A model generated the notes under the pieces. The model ran no database searches. It was not told the origin of the DNA and worked only from the letters and a program-made list of their open reading frames with translations. Both the position numbers and the translations under genes were made by a program. Shown here piece by piece: positions 38,675-47,993 of a DNA stretch of 53,453 bases. Source of the stretch: CAYQDR01 sp964416315 (GTDB taxonomy: Bacteria; Methylomirabilota; Methylomirabilia; Rokubacteriales; DASRDR01); contig CAYQDR010000017.1 of NCBI GenBank assembly GCA_964416315.1, forward strand, positions 1-53,453, written 5' to 3'. Each line of letters opens with the position of its first letter. Positions within the stretch are counted from its first letter, which is position 1.

Positions 38675-39853
38675 CTAGGTCCGCCCCGCGCCGGTGGCCA
38701 CGCCACCGAGCGCGCTCTGGGCCCAGCGCCGGACCTCCGCGTCCACCGCGAGACAGGCCGTGAGGTCGTCCGCCCGCGCAGCGGCATGGGCGTCGAGGGC
38801 GTCGGCGATGAGCCGCGGGATCTCCATGAACCGGCAGCGGCCCTCGAGGAACGTCGCCACCGCCACCTCGTTGGCGGCGTTGAGCACCACGGGCGCGGCG
38901 CCTCCGGCGACGCCGGCGCGACGCGCCAGGGCGAGGCACGGGAACCGCTCGGGATCCGGGGCGTGGAACGTCAGGTTGCCCACCCGCACGAGGTCGAGGG
39001 CCGGCGCGGGGCACGGGAGGCGGTCGGGATAGCTCAGCGCGTACAGGATCGGGATCCCCATGTCGGGCATGCCGAGCTGCGCGAGCACCGAGCCGTCGAT
39101 GAACTCGACCATCGAGTGCACGATCGACTGCGGGTGGACGACGATGTCCACGCGGTCGAGCGGCATCCCGAAGAGCCAGTGAGCCTCGATGACCTCGAGC
39201 CCCTTGTTCATCAGGGTCGCCGAGTCGATCGTGATCTTCGCGCCCATGCGCCACGTGGGATGCCGGAGGGCCTCCGCCACCGTCACGCGCTCCAGCGCGT
39301 CCCGCGACCAGGTGGCGAACGGGCCGCCCGACGCCGTCAGCAGGACCCGCCGGACCTCGGACGGCTTCGCCCCCGCGAGACACTGGAAGACGGCGCTGTG
39401 CTCGGAATCCACCGGCAGGAGCGCGACGCCGCGCTCGCGGGCCGCGGCGGTCATGAGCGCACCTGCCATGACGAGCGTCTCCTTGTTGGCGAGCGCCACC
39501 GTCCGGCCCGCCCGGATCGCCGCCATCGTCGGGAGGAGGCCCGCGCCGCCGACGAGTGCTGACACCACGATGTCGGCCTTCACCTCCGCGGCGAGCGCGA
39601 CCAGCCCCTCCGGCCCTACCAGCAGGTCGGGCCGCGGCGCGGGCAGCTCGCGCGCGAGCTGCTCGGCGGCGGCGCGATCCAGCAGCGCCACGGCCTCCGG
39701 CCGGTGCGCGCGGATCTGCTCCGCGAGCAGCGCGAGGTTCGAGCCCCGGGCGGCCAGCCCCGCGACCCGGAACCGGTCGGGGAACTGGGCGACCAGCTCG
39801 AGGGTCCGTCGGCCGACGGACCCGGTCGCGCCAAGCACCGTGACGTCTCTCAC
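38675..39853 (-). CDS. dxr: 1-deoxy-D-xylulose 5-phosphate reductoisomerase
   Basis: Second step of the MEP isoprenoid pathway: DXP to MEP with NADPH. NADPH fold VTVLGATGSVGRRTLELV near the start, LANKETLVMAGALMTAA, VDSEHSAVFQCLAG with the metal ligands, LLTASGGPF, ALRHPTWRMGAKITIDSATL and MNKGLEVIEAHWLFG. The 392 residues are normal. The GTG at 39853 has GGGAGGT eight bases upstream. A composite palindromic element stands directly before that site. Pathway partner ispG lies two genes downstream. Confidence 0.97.
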   Translation of the reverse strand: MRDVTVLGATGSVGRRTLELVAQFPDRFRVAGLAARGSNLALLAEQIRAHRPEAVALLDRAAAEQLARELPAPRPDLLVGPEGLVALAAEVKADIVVSALVGGAGLLPTMAAIRAGRTVALANKETLVMAGALMTAAARERGVALLPVDSEHSAVFQCLAGAKPSEVRRVLLTASGGPFATWSRDALERVTVAEALRHPTWRMGAKITIDSATLMNKGLEVIEAHWLFGMPLDRVDIVVHPQSIVHSMVEFIDGSVLAQLGMPDMGIPILYALSYPDRLPCPAPALDLVRVGNLTFHAPDPERFPCLALARRAGVAGGAAPVVLNAANEVAVATFLEGRCRFMEIPRLIADALDAHAAARADDLTACLAVDAEVRRWAQSALGGVATGAGRT

Positions 39854-39867
39854 GCGGGCACCTCCCG

Positions 39868-39965
39868 AAGGGGGGCTTCGCCCCCCTTTATTTTGGGGGG
39901 CCGGACCTCCCCCCAAGATTGCGCGGGCCAAGCCCGCGCTCGGAGCGCTTCGATCAAGCCGCGCG
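39868..39965 (+). repeat. Composite palindromic element, copy A (before dxr)
   Basis: Stem AAGGGGGGC-TTC-GCCCCCCTT (39869-39888), second stem TTGGGGGG/CCCCCCAA (39893-39916), palindrome GCGCGGGC-CAA-GCCCGCGC, then TCGGAGCGCTTCGATC. Same order as copy B. It fills most of the gap between cdsA and dxr. Confidence 0.7.
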
Positions 39966-40002
39966 GACGGGCAATGCGGTGCGACACTCTCTCAGTACCC
40001 CG

Positions 40003-40809
40003 TCAACCGTGCAGGAAGAGTTTCACGTAATAATACAGGGCCGGCACGTTGAAGAGCAAGGAGTCGAGCCGGTCCAGCAGCCCGCCGTGCCCCGGAACCA
40101 GGCCTCCGGCGTCCTTCGTCGCCGCGCTGCGCTTGAGCAAGGACTCGGCGAGATCACCCACCTGCCCCACGGTGCCGAGCGTGAGCCCGATCCCGACGGC
40201 GTGGACCGGGCTCACGACCGCCGCCGCCGCGCCGACGAGCGCGGCCGCGATCGAGCCGAGGACCTGGGCCACGGCACCCTCGACGGTCTTCGCCGGGCTC
40301 ACGCGCGGCGCGAGCTTCACTCGCCCCCAGCGACGCCCGACGAAGTACGCGGCGGTCTCGCCGCACCACGTCACGCCGAGGAGCAGCAGCGTGAGGTTCC
40401 GCCCGCCCGGGAGCGTCCACAACCAGATCACGTGCGCCAGGAGCCACGCGCAGTAGCAGACGCCGAGCAGGGTGAGAGCGGTCCCGGTCCACTCGGGACG
40501 CTGGCCCCGGGCGCGCGCGAGCCCCATCGCGAGGGACCCGGCCACCGCGAGCGACAGCGCGAGGGGCACGAGCAGCGGCCGCGGTGGCCCCCCGAACGCG
40601 AAGGCGAGCACGACCATGACCCCCAGCAGCAGGCCGAGCCCCCGGTCCGCCGCGCTGCCGACCCCCGTGAACATCCGGTACAGCTCCCACTGTGCCGTGA
40701 GCACGAGGGCCAGGATGAAGGCGCTGAAGAGCCAGAGCGGGGCGAAGCGGATGAGGACGACCAGCAGCGGGATCGCGACGGCCGCGCTGAGGACTCGGAG
40801 AGCGAGCAC
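40003..40809 (-). CDS. cdsA: Phosphatidate cytidylyltransferase (CDP-diglyceride synthase)
   Basis: Makes CDP-diacylglycerol for phospholipid synthesis in the inner membrane. A 268-residue protein with about seven hydrophobic segments. The family signature is complete near the C-terminus: LAESLLKRSAATKDAGGLVP then GHGGLLDRLDSLLF. VSPAKTVEGAVAQVLGS is also typical. A GTG at 40809 starts it 26 bp after uppS. Confidence 0.95.
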   Translation of the reverse strand: MLALRVLSAAVAIPLLVVLIRFAPLWLFSAFILALVLTAQWELYRMFTGVGSAADRGLGLLLGVMVVLAFAFGGPPRPLLVPLALSLAVAGSLAMGLARARGQRPEWTGTALTLLGVCYCAWLLAHVIWLWTLPGGRNLTLLLLGVTWCGETAAYFVGRRWGRVKLAPRVSPAKTVEGAVAQVLGSIAAALVGAAAAVVSPVHAVGIGLTLGTVGQVGDLAESLLKRSAATKDAGGLVPGHGGLLDRLDSLLFNVPALYYYVKLFLHG

Positions 40810-40835
40810 CCGGCCGGCCGAGGGGTCGTCCGGGC

Positions 40836-41606
40836 TCAGCCGTGCACCCCGCCGGGCGAGAGCCCGCCGAAGCGGCGCGACCGCCGCTGGTAGTCGGCCA
40901 CCGCGAGGTAGAGATCGCGGGGCGTGAAGTCCGGCCAGAGCGTCGGGAGGACGAGGAACTCCGTGTAGGCGACCTGCCAGAGGAGGAAGTTCGAGAGCCG
41001 GTACTCGCCGCTCGTCCGGATGAGGAGATCGGGGTCCGGCACCCCGGCGGTGTCGAGGCCCCGGGCGATGTCCGCCTCCTCGACCGCCTCGGGGTGGAGC
41101 TCGCCGCGCGCCACCCGCGCCGCGAGCTCGCGCACCGCCCGGACGAGCTCGCGCCGGCCCCCGTAGTTGAGCGCGATCAGGAGCGTGAGGCCGGTGTTCG
41201 CCTCGGTCGCCCGCAGGGCCCGCTCCACGCTGGCCCGGACGCCCTGGGCCAGCGTCGTGGTCTCGCCGAGGACGCGGAGGCGCACGTTGTTGCGGATGAG
41301 CTCCGGCAGCTCCTCGAGCACGGAGCTCTCCAGGAGGCGCATGAGGAAATCCACCTCGGTCGGGGGGCGGTTCCAGTTCTCGGACGAGAAGGCGTAGAGC
41401 GTCAGGTACCCGATTCCGAGGCGGCCGGCGGCGCGCACCGTCTCCCGGGCCGCCGTGACCCCCTCCCGGTGCCCGGCGACGCGCGGGAGGCCCCGGGCGC
41501 GGGCCCAGCGCCCGTTGCCGTCCATGATGATCGCGACGTGTTGCGGCAGCGGCTCGGCCCGGAGCGCTTCGAGCAGTCCGGCCTCGGACTCGGGCACCCC
41601 GGCCAT
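40836..41606 (-). CDS. uppS: Isoprenyl transferase (undecaprenyl diphosphate synthase)
   Basis: Cis-prenyltransferase that makes the C55 lipid carrier for cell-wall precursors. HVAIIMDGNGRWARARGL contains catalytic Asp29. VAGHREGVTAARETVRAAGR, YLTLYAFSSENWNRP and RTSGEYRLSNFLLWQVAYTE are standard. The length is 256 residues from the ATG at 41606. A GTG at 41645, eight bases after the frr stop, is an alternative that adds 13 residues. It uses products of the MEP pathway encoded downstream. Confidence 0.95.
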   Translation of the reverse strand: MAGVPESEAGLLEALRAEPLPQHVAIIMDGNGRWARARGLPRVAGHREGVTAARETVRAAGRLGIGYLTLYAFSSENWNRPPTEVDFLMRLLESSVLEELPELIRNNVRLRVLGETTTLAQGVRASVERALRATEANTGLTLLIALNYGGRRELVRAVRELAARVARGELHPEAVEEADIARGLDTAGVPDPDLLIRTSGEYRLSNFLLWQVAYTEFLVLPTLWPDFTPRDLYLAVADYQRRSRRFGGLSPGGVHG

Positions 41607-41653
41607 CACCCGCTCGGCCGCCGGCCCGCGCTCTCGGCCGGACACCGGCGTGG

Positions 41654-42217
41654 TCAAAACTCGAGGATCTCCTGTTCCTTCTTCTTCAGGAGGTCGTCCA
41701 CGCGCTGGACGCAGCGGTCGGTGAGCTTCTGCAGCTCCGTCTCGGCGCGCTTCTCGTCGTCCTCCGAGATCTTCTTGTCCTTGGCGAGCCCGCGGAGCTT
41801 GTCCTTCGCCTCGCGCCGGATGTTCCGCACGGCGACGCGGGCATCCTCGGCGAGCTTGCCGACGGCCTTCGCGAGCTGCTTGCGGCGCTGCTCGTTGAGC
41901 GGCGGGATCGCCAGTCGGATGATCTTCCCGTCGTTCGAGGGCGTCACCCCGAGGTCGGACTTCTGGATCGCCTTCTCGATCTTGGGGAGCACGCTCACGT
42001 CCCATGGCTGGATCAACAGGGTCCGCGCATCCGGCACCGAGACGGTGGCCACCTGGTTGACGGGGGTCGGGGTGTTGTAGTAGTCGACCCGGATGCCTTC
42101 CAGGAGGGCCGCGGTGGCGCGCCCCGTGCGGACGCCGGCGAACTCCCGGCCCAGCGTGTCCACCGCCCCCTGCATCCGCGTCTCGGCGTCCTTGTGGATG
42201 GCTGGCGGAGTGCTCAT
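41654..42217 (-). CDS. frr: Ribosome recycling factor
   Basis: Splits post-termination ribosomes together with EF-G. The 187-residue protein is complete: MQGAVDTLGREFAGVRTGRA, VDYYNTPTPVNQVATVSVPD, LLIQPWDVSVLPKIEKAIQK and a long C-terminal helix (KLTDRCVQRVDDLLKKKEQE). It starts with ATG four bases after the pyrH stop. Confidence 0.98.
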   Translation of the reverse strand: MSTPPAIHKDAETRMQGAVDTLGREFAGVRTGRATAALLEGIRVDYYNTPTPVNQVATVSVPDARTLLIQPWDVSVLPKIEKAIQKSDLGVTPSNDGKIIRLAIPPLNEQRRKQLAKAVGKLAEDARVAVRNIRREAKDKLRGLAKDKKISEDDEKRAETELQKLTDRCVQRVDDLLKKKEQEILEF

Positions 42218-42221
42218 GTCG

Positions 42222-42977
42222 TCACCTCGCGACCGACGGCTCGCTCGAGCCGACGAACGACCCCACCCCCGGCTCGCCCATGACCATCCGGCGGAGGTTC
42301 CCGGGGACGCCCAGATTGAAAACCCCGATCGGCAGCTTGTTGTCCATGCAGAGCGAGATCGCGGTCGTGTCCATGACGCGAAGCCCGCGGTTCAGGACCT
42401 CGATGTAGGTGACCGTCGGGAGCCGCACGGCCTTCGGGTCCACGAGCGGGTCCGACGAGTAGATCCCGTCCACCTTCGTCGCCTTGAGGATGACCTCGGC
42501 GCCGATCTCCGCGGCGCGGAGCGCGGCGGCAGTGTCCGTCGTGAAGAACGGGTTGCCCGTGCCCGCCGCGAAGATCACGACGCGCCCCTTCTCGAGGTGG
42601 CGAATGGCGCGCCGCCGGATGTAGGGTTCCGCGACCGCCGGCATGTCGATCGCCGACTGGACCCGCGTCTTCAGCCCGGCCTTCTCGAGGGTGTTCTGGA
42701 GCGCCAGGCCGTTGATGACGGTCGCGAGCATCCCCATGTAGTCGGCCGACGCCCGGTCCATCCCCGAGGCCGAAGCCTGCAGCCCGCGGAAGATGTTGCC
42801 GCCGCCGATGACGATCGCGACCTCGACGCCGAGCGTGCGGACGGCGCCGACCTCCTCGGCGATCCCCTCGAGGACCGCCGGCTCGATGCCGTACCCCTGC
42901 TCGCCGGCGAGCGCTTCTCCCGACAGCTTCAGCAGGATCCGCTTGTACCGAGCTTCTGTCCTTCCGCCGTCAGCCAC
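42222..42977 (-). CDS. pyrH: UMP kinase PyrH
   Basis: Amino-acid-kinase-fold enzyme, UMP to UDP. RILLKLSGEALAGEQGYGI, VAIVIGGGNIFRGLQASASG, FAAGTGNPFFTTDTAAALRA and KATKVDGIYSSDPL are present. The length is 251 residues from a GTG at 42977. The frame is open upstream through a repeat-rich gap, but the family begins here. It belongs to the rpsB-tsf-pyrH-frr cluster. Confidence 0.96.
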   Translation of the reverse strand: MADGGRTEARYKRILLKLSGEALAGEQGYGIEPAVLEGIAEEVGAVRTLGVEVAIVIGGGNIFRGLQASASGMDRASADYMGMLATVINGLALQNTLEKAGLKTRVQSAIDMPAVAEPYIRRRAIRHLEKGRVVIFAAGTGNPFFTTDTAAALRAAEIGAEVILKATKVDGIYSSDPLVDPKAVRLPTVTYIEVLNRGLRVMDTTAISLCMDNKLPIGVFNLGVPGNLRRMVMGEPGVGSFVGSSEPSVAR

Positions 42978-43085
42978 GTCTACCCCCTTCCTGGGGGGAG
43001 GCAGGCGCGAGCCGTTCGCCGGAGGGCGAACGGTCGGGCTTCGCCCGAACCGCCGCCCGGCGCAGCCGCGCCGGTCTGAACGGAA

Positions 43086-43102
43086 GGGGGGCAAAGCCCC
43101 CC
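43086..43102 (-). terminator. Stem-loop after tsf
   Basis: Minus-strand GGGGGGC-TTT-GCCCCCC followed by TTCCG, nine bases after the tsf stop. Further GC palindromes fill the rest of the tsf-pyrH gap (42978-43085), including TTCGGGCGAAGCCCGA. It is related to the hairpin of the composite elements. Terminator function is uncertain because the T-run is short and pyrH lies downstream. Confidence 0.4.
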
Positions 43103-43110
43103 TCCACGGC

Positions 43111-43710
<600 letters not shown>

Positions 43711-43771
43711 GGGTCTTGGATCCTCCTCGCGTCTCGAATCGGCGTCGCCGCACCCTCGGCGGTCGCCGGCC

Positions 43772-44551
43772 CTACGAGCTGACGGGCAGGGTCTCCGCCT
43801 CCTGCGGCGTCTCGGGCGGCGTCTCGGGCTCGGCGGCGGGCGCCGGCTCCTCGGTCGTCACCTTCGCGACCACCCCGCGCCCCTCGATGACCGCGTCCGC
43901 GACCCGCGCCGTGATCAGCCGGATCGCCCGGATGGCGTCGTCGTTGCCCGGGATCGCGTAGTCGATCCCGGTCGGGTCGCAGTTCGTGTCCACGATCGCG
44001 ATGACCGGGATGCCGAGCTTCTGCGCCTCCGCGACGCCGATCCGCTCCTTGCGGGGGTCGATGATGTACACGGCGGAGGGGAGCCGGTCCATCTGCTTGA
44101 TGCCGATCAGGGCCCTCTCCAACTTGACCCGCTCACGCTCGAGGCCCAGCGCTTCCTTCTTCGGCACGCGCTCGAGCTCGCCGGTCTCCCGCATCTCCTC
44201 CAGCCGCCTAAGGTGGGCGATCGACTTGCGGATCGTGGCGAAGTTCGTGAGCGTGCCCCCGAGCCACCGCTGGTTGACGTAGAACATGCCGCAGCGGGTC
44301 GCCTCCTCGGCAATCGTCTCCTGGGCTTGCTTCTTCGTGCCGACGAACAGCACCGTGCCGCCGTTGGCCGCGAGGTTACGGGTGAACAGGTAGGCGTCGC
44401 GGAACTTCTTGAGCGTCTTCTGCAGGTCGATGATGTAGATGCCGTTGCGCTCGCCGAAGATGTACTTGGCCATCTTCGGGTTCCACCGTTTCGTCTGGTG
44501 GCCGAAGTGCACCCCCGCCTCGAGGAGCTCCTTCATCGTGATCTGGGACAT
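43772..44551 (-). CDS. rpsB: Ribosomal protein S2
   Basis: 30S subunit protein of 259 residues. MKELLEAGVHFGHQTKRWNP, MAKYIFGERNGIYIIDLQKT, VLFVGTKKQAQETIAEEATR, RWLGGTLTNFATI and IVDTNCDPTGIDYAIPGNDD are all family marks. An Ala/Glu/Pro-rich tail (EEPAPAAEPETPPETPQEAE) is extra. The ATG at 44551 has GGAGGCGGG upstream. A hairpin leader and a gap of about 120 bp separate it from argJ. Confidence 0.98.
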   Translation of the reverse strand: MSQITMKELLEAGVHFGHQTKRWNPKMAKYIFGERNGIYIIDLQKTLKKFRDAYLFTRNLAANGGTVLFVGTKKQAQETIAEEATRCGMFYVNQRWLGGTLTNFATIRKSIAHLRRLEEMRETGELERVPKKEALGLERERVKLERALIGIKQMDRLPSAVYIIDPRKERIGVAEAQKLGIPVIAIVDTNCDPTGIDYAIPGNDDAIRAIRLITARVADAVIEGRGVVAKVTTEEPAPAAEPETPPETPQEAETLPVSS

Positions 44552-44584
44552 CCCGCCTCCTTCGTCGGTTCGCCTCCGCGCCCC

Positions 44585-44611
44585 GGCAGGGTGATTCTCC
44601 GTCTCCCTGCC
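44585..44611 (-). promoter_or_regulatory. Hairpin in the rpsB leader
   Basis: Perfect 7-bp stem GGCAGGG/CCCTGCC with a 13-base loop, about 35 bp before the rpsB ATG. rpsB leaders in several bacteria carry S2-binding structures; whether this is one is unknown. Confidence 0.3.
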
Positions 44612-44643
44612 ACCGACGTCGGGCGCGTGCATTGTCTTTGCCG

Positions 44644-44669
44644 TCGGAGGGGGGCAGAGCCCCCTCCGA
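44644..44669 (-). terminator. Stem-loop terminator candidate after argJ
   Basis: A GC-rich stem TCGGAGGGGG/CCCCCTCCGA with a short loop, about five bases after the argJ stop. No T-run follows, so it may be a stability hairpin rather than a true intrinsic terminator. Confidence 0.4.
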
Positions 44670-44674
44670 AGGGC

Positions 44675-45904
44675 CTAGCTGGTCCCGGTGTTTATCTTAA
44701 CGTACTCCTCCGTGAGATCGCAGGTCCAGACGTGGTCGTGGGCGGCGCCGAGTCCGAGGTCCACCGTCAGCGTGACCTCGCCCTTCGCAAGCTCCGCCTT
44801 GACGCGCTCCCAGCGGACCCCGTCCTTCGGCTTGCCGCCGGCGGCCACCTGCTCCTCCCCGTACCAGATGCCGATCCGGTCCTCCTGAGCGGCGACGCCG
44901 CTCGCGCCCAGGGCCGCCATGACGCGCCCCCAGTTCGGGTCGCGCCCCGCCATGGCGGTCTTGAGGAGCGGTGAATTGGCGATCGCGCGCGCGGCCGTCT
45001 CCGCGTCCCGCCGCGTCTTCGCCCCGCGCACCTGCACGTCGAACACCAGGGTCGCGCCCTCGCCGTCGCGTACCTGCATGACGGCGAGCCGCTGGGTCAG
45101 CGCGTCCAGCGCCTGCTGGAAGACGCGCAGCCGGCGGTCACCGCGCGCCAGCGCCCGGTTCTCGGCGAGTCCGTTGGCCAGGATGACGACGGTGTCGCTC
45201 GTGCTCCGGTCGCCGTCCACGCTGATCCGGTTGAAGGAACCGTTCACCGCCCGCCGCAGGGCGGCCCCGAGGGCATCCAGCGCGACCGCCAGGTCGGTGG
45301 CGACGAAGCAGAGCATGGTCGCCATCATGGGGTGGATCATGCCCGTGCCCTTCGAGATCGCCCCGATCGTGATCGGTCGCCCGCCGGTCTCCACCCGGAG
45401 GGCCGCTTCCTTCGGGTGGGTGTCCGTCGTCATGATCCCCTCGGCCGCGTGGCGGCTCCCCGCCGGCTCGGGCGAGAGCGCCTTGACGAGCTTCGGGAGG
45501 GCCGGCCGGATGCGGTCCATCGGGAGGTACCGCCCGATGATCCCCGTGGAGGCGACCAGCACCCGGCCCTCGGGGATCCGGAGCTGCTGCGCGACCACCT
45601 CGGTCATCTCGCGCGCGTCGCGGAGCCCCTGCTCGCCGGTGCAGACGTTCGAGCAGCCGCTCGAGGCGACGATCGCCTGGGCGACGCCCGCGCGCAGGCG
45701 CTCGCGCGAGAGCCTCACGGGCGCGCCCTGGATCCGGTTCGTCGTGAACACACCGGCCGCCGTCGCGGGGACCGACGAATAGACGAGCGCCAGGTCGCGC
45801 GCCGGCGTCGGCTTGATGCCGCAGTGGAGCCCCGCGGCGAAGATGCCCGGGACCGCCGTGACGCCGCCTTCGATCCACTCGAACTGCGGCGTGCCACCCG
45901 TCAC
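44675..45904 (-). CDS. argJ: Bifunctional ornithine acetyltransferase / N-acetylglutamate synthase ArgJ
   Basis: Recycles the acetyl group in the cyclic arginine pathway. The 409-residue protein should self-cleave at KGTGMIHPMMATMLCF, before Thr196, giving alpha and beta chains. GLHCGIKPTPARDLALVYSS, SSGCSNVCTGEQG and the C-terminal GRDPNWGRVMAALGASG are typical. The GTG at 45904 overlaps the argC stop as GTGA. The frame is open far upstream inside argC, but homology starts at this GTG. Confidence 0.95.
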   Translation of the reverse strand: MTGGTPQFEWIEGGVTAVPGIFAAGLHCGIKPTPARDLALVYSSVPATAAGVFTTNRIQGAPVRLSRERLRAGVAQAIVASSGCSNVCTGEQGLRDAREMTEVVAQQLRIPEGRVLVASTGIIGRYLPMDRIRPALPKLVKALSPEPAGSRHAAEGIMTTDTHPKEAALRVETGGRPITIGAISKGTGMIHPMMATMLCFVATDLAVALDALGAALRRAVNGSFNRISVDGDRSTSDTVVILANGLAENRALARGDRRLRVFQQALDALTQRLAVMQVRDGEGATLVFDVQVRGAKTRRDAETAARAIANSPLLKTAMAGRDPNWGRVMAALGASGVAAQEDRIGIWYGEEQVAAGGKPKDGVRWERVKAELAKGEVTLTVDLGLGAAHDHVWTCDLTEEYVKINTGTS

Positions 45905-46953
45905 GGGTACACCGGGGGCGCTTCCAGCCCCGTGCGCTCGTCCCACCCGTGCATGATGTTCAGGTTCTGGATCGCCAGCGCCGCGCCGCCTTTCCCCAGG
46001 TTGTCGATCGCCGACAGACAGACCGCCCGTTTGGCGCGTCGGTCCACCACCACGGTCACGTCGCCGTAGTTCGAGCCGAGGACGGCGCGCGTCTTCGGCA
46101 GCTCGCCCTCGTCCAGGACGCGCACGAACGGCTCGTGCTCGTATGCCTCGCGGTACGCGGCCAGGCACTCGGGTGTCCCGACGTCGCGGGCCAGCGCGAC
46201 GTAGGCCGTCGTGAAGAGGCCGCGGTTCATCGGCACGAGGTGGGGGGTGAAGGTGACCTGGACCGGCGTGCCGACCAGGCCCGAGAGGGCCTGCTCGATC
46301 TCCGGCGTGTGCCGGTGCCCGGCGACGGAGTAGGCCTGGAGGTTCTCGTTCGCCTCGGCGTAGAGGTACATCGGATCCGGCTTCTGACTCATCGAGCCCG
46401 CGCCGGTGACCCCCGACTTCGCGTCGATGATGATCCCCTCGTGGCGCCCCAGGCCCGACTTGACGAGCGGGAGGATCGCCAGGAGCGCCCCCACGGGGTA
46501 GCACCCGGGGTTCGCGACGAGCCGCGTCGCCGCGAGCTCCTTCCGGTAGAGCTCGGGGAGGCCGTAGACGGCCTCGGCGAGCCCCTCGGGGTCGGTGTGG
46601 GGGGTCTTGTACCACGCCTCGAACTCGGCGGCGCTCCGCAGCCGGTAATCCGAGGAGAGGTCGACCACGCGGCGGCCGCGGCGGCGCAGCACGGAGACCA
46701 CCCGGTGCGTCTCGCCGTACGGCAGCGCGAGCAGGACGCACTCGGTCTCCGCGGCGAGCCGCTCGGCGTCGAGCGCCTCGATCGTGAGCGGGAGCTGCCC
46801 CCGGAGGCTCGGGATCAACCGCCCGACGGGCTGGCCCGCCGAGCGCTCCGAGGCCATAACCGTCACGAGCCGCACCTGCGGGTGGACCGCCAGCAGGCGG
46901 AGCAGCTCCGCCCCCATGTAGCCCGTCGCCCCTGCCACTCCGATCTTCACCAT
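45901..46953 (-). CDS. argC: N-acetyl-gamma-glutamyl-phosphate reductase ArgC
   Basis: NADPH-dependent third step of arginine synthesis. The NADP fold KIGVAGATGYMGAELLRLL starts the protein, the catalytic cysteine is Cys151 in VANPGCYPVGALL, and GHRHTPEIEQAL contains the catalytic His. The length is 350 residues. The ATG at 46953 was chosen because GGACGGAG precedes it; a TTG at 46977 lies in the rpsI terminator. It is coupled to argJ; argB and argD are not in the window. Confidence 0.96.
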   Translation of the reverse strand: MVKIGVAGATGYMGAELLRLLAVHPQVRLVTVMASERSAGQPVGRLIPSLRGQLPLTIEALDAERLAAETECVLLALPYGETHRVVSVLRRRGRRVVDLSSDYRLRSAAEFEAWYKTPHTDPEGLAEAVYGLPELYRKELAATRLVANPGCYPVGALLAILPLVKSGLGRHEGIIIDAKSGVTGAGSMSQKPDPMYLYAEANENLQAYSVAGHRHTPEIEQALSGLVGTPVQVTFTPHLVPMNRGLFTTAYVALARDVGTPECLAAYREAYEHEPFVRVLDEGELPKTRAVLGSNYGDVTVVVDRRAKRAVCLSAIDNLGKGGAALAIQNLNIMHGWDERTGLEAPPVYP

Positions 46954-46970
46954 CGCCACGCTCCGTCCAG

Positions 46971-47006
46971 AAAACAATGGGGGAAGGCCGCGTCCGACCT
47001 TCCCCC
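46971..47006 (-). terminator. Rho-independent terminator after rpsI
   Basis: Minus-strand stem GGGGGAAGG/CCTTCCCCC (46979-46987 with 46998-47006), a ten-base loop and then ATTGTTTTCT. It ends the rplM-rpsI operon before argC. Confidence 0.75.
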
Positions 47007-47029
47007 GGTGACCTTCGGCTCGAGCCCGG

Positions 47030-47425
47030 CTACCGCTTCGAGAACTGGAAGCGCTTGCGGGCGCCCGGCTGCCCGTACTTTTTCCGCTCCTTCATCCGGG
47101 GGTCGCGGGTCAGGAACCCTGCCCGCTTGAGCTGGGGCCTGAGCTTGTCGTCGAACTGGAGCAGCGCCCGCGCGATCCCGTGGCGTACCGCCCCGGCCTG
47201 GCCCGACAGCCCGCCCCCGGCGACGTTCGCGTGGACGTCGAGCTGCGCCACCGTGCCGGTCAACTCGAGCGGCTGCGCGACCAGGAGGCGGAGGCTCTCA
47301 CGCGGGAAGTAGTCCACGAACGGTCGCCGGTTGACCGTGATCTGCCCCTGCCCGGGACGCAGGTAGACGCGCGCGATCGATGTCTTGCGCCGGCCCGTCC
47401 CGTAGTACTGCACGGCCTCCGTCAT
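47030..47425 (-). CDS. rpsI: Ribosomal protein S9
   Basis: 30S protein of 131 residues. GTGRRKTSIARVYLRPGQGQ at the start, VNRRPFVDYFPRESLRLLV, GGGLSGQAGAVRHGIARALL and the basic end KERKKYGQPGARKRFQFSKR, whose terminal Lys-Arg contacts P-site tRNA in known ribosomes. The ATG at 47425 overlaps the rplM stop as ATGA. Confidence 0.98.
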   Translation of the reverse strand: MTEAVQYYGTGRRKTSIARVYLRPGQGQITVNRRPFVDYFPRESLRLLVAQPLELTGTVAQLDVHANVAGGGLSGQAGAVRHGIARALLQFDDKLRPQLKRAGFLTRDPRMKERKKYGQPGARKRFQFSKR

Positions 47426-47871
47426 CGGGGCTCCTTCGCCCGGGCCAGATCGAGCGGCTCGGGCCGCTGCGAGGCGTGCGGGTGCTCGCTCCCGCGGTAG
47501 ACCTTGAGCTTCCGGGCCATGGCCCGCCCCAGCTTGGTCTTCGGCAGCATCCCCGTGACGGCCCACTCCACGACCCGCTCGGGGGCGGTCCGGAGCATGG
47601 TCTCCGCCCGCACCTCGCGGAGCCCGCCGATGTAGCCCGAGTGCCAGCGGTACACCTTGTCGGTGCGCTTCCGCCCGGTGAGGTGGACCTTGGCGGCGTT
47701 GATCACCACGACGTGGTCTCCCAGGTCGAGGTGCGGGGCGTAGTGCGGCTTGTGCTTGCCGATGAGGAGCGACGCGACCCGCGCGGCCAGGCGGCCGAGC
47801 ACCTTGCCGTCGGCGTCCACGACGTACCACTTGCGCGTGACCGCGTCCTTCTGGGGCATGGGCGTGCGCAT
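47422..47871 (-). CDS. rplM: Ribosomal protein L13
   Basis: 50S protein of 149 residues. RKWYVVDADGKVLGRLAARV, GDHVVVINAAKVHLTGRKRT, KVYRWHSGYIGGL and MLPKTKLGRAMARKLKVYRG are conserved. The ATG at 47871 (MRTPMPQKDAV) aligns with the E. coli start; an internal ATG four codons in is possible. It is the first gene of rplM-rpsI behind a good promoter. Confidence 0.98.
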   Translation of the reverse strand: MRTPMPQKDAVTRKWYVVDADGKVLGRLAARVASLLIGKHKPHYAPHLDLGDHVVVINAAKVHLTGRKRTDKVYRWHSGYIGGLREVRAETMLRTAPERVVEWAVTGMLPKTKLGRAMARKLKVYRGSEHPHASQRPEPLDLARAKEPR

Positions 47872-47951
47872 TCCGACATCCGTCTCCGTTCCGATAAAGT
47901 CCCGGCCAGCCAGACCCGAGCGGCCGGCCCTGCGCGCAGGCGCGAGGCTAT

Positions 47952-47980
47952 ACGGTAACGCCTCCGACGCGCTGTGTCAA
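47952..47980 (-). promoter_or_regulatory. Candidate sigma70 promoter for rplM-rpsI
   Basis: Minus-strand perfect TTGACA (47975-47980), a 17-base spacer and TACCGT (47952-47957), which keeps the key T, A and final T of the -10 box. About 80 bp before rplM. Confidence 0.6.
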
Positions 47981-47993
47981 CCGGCGAGAGCCT

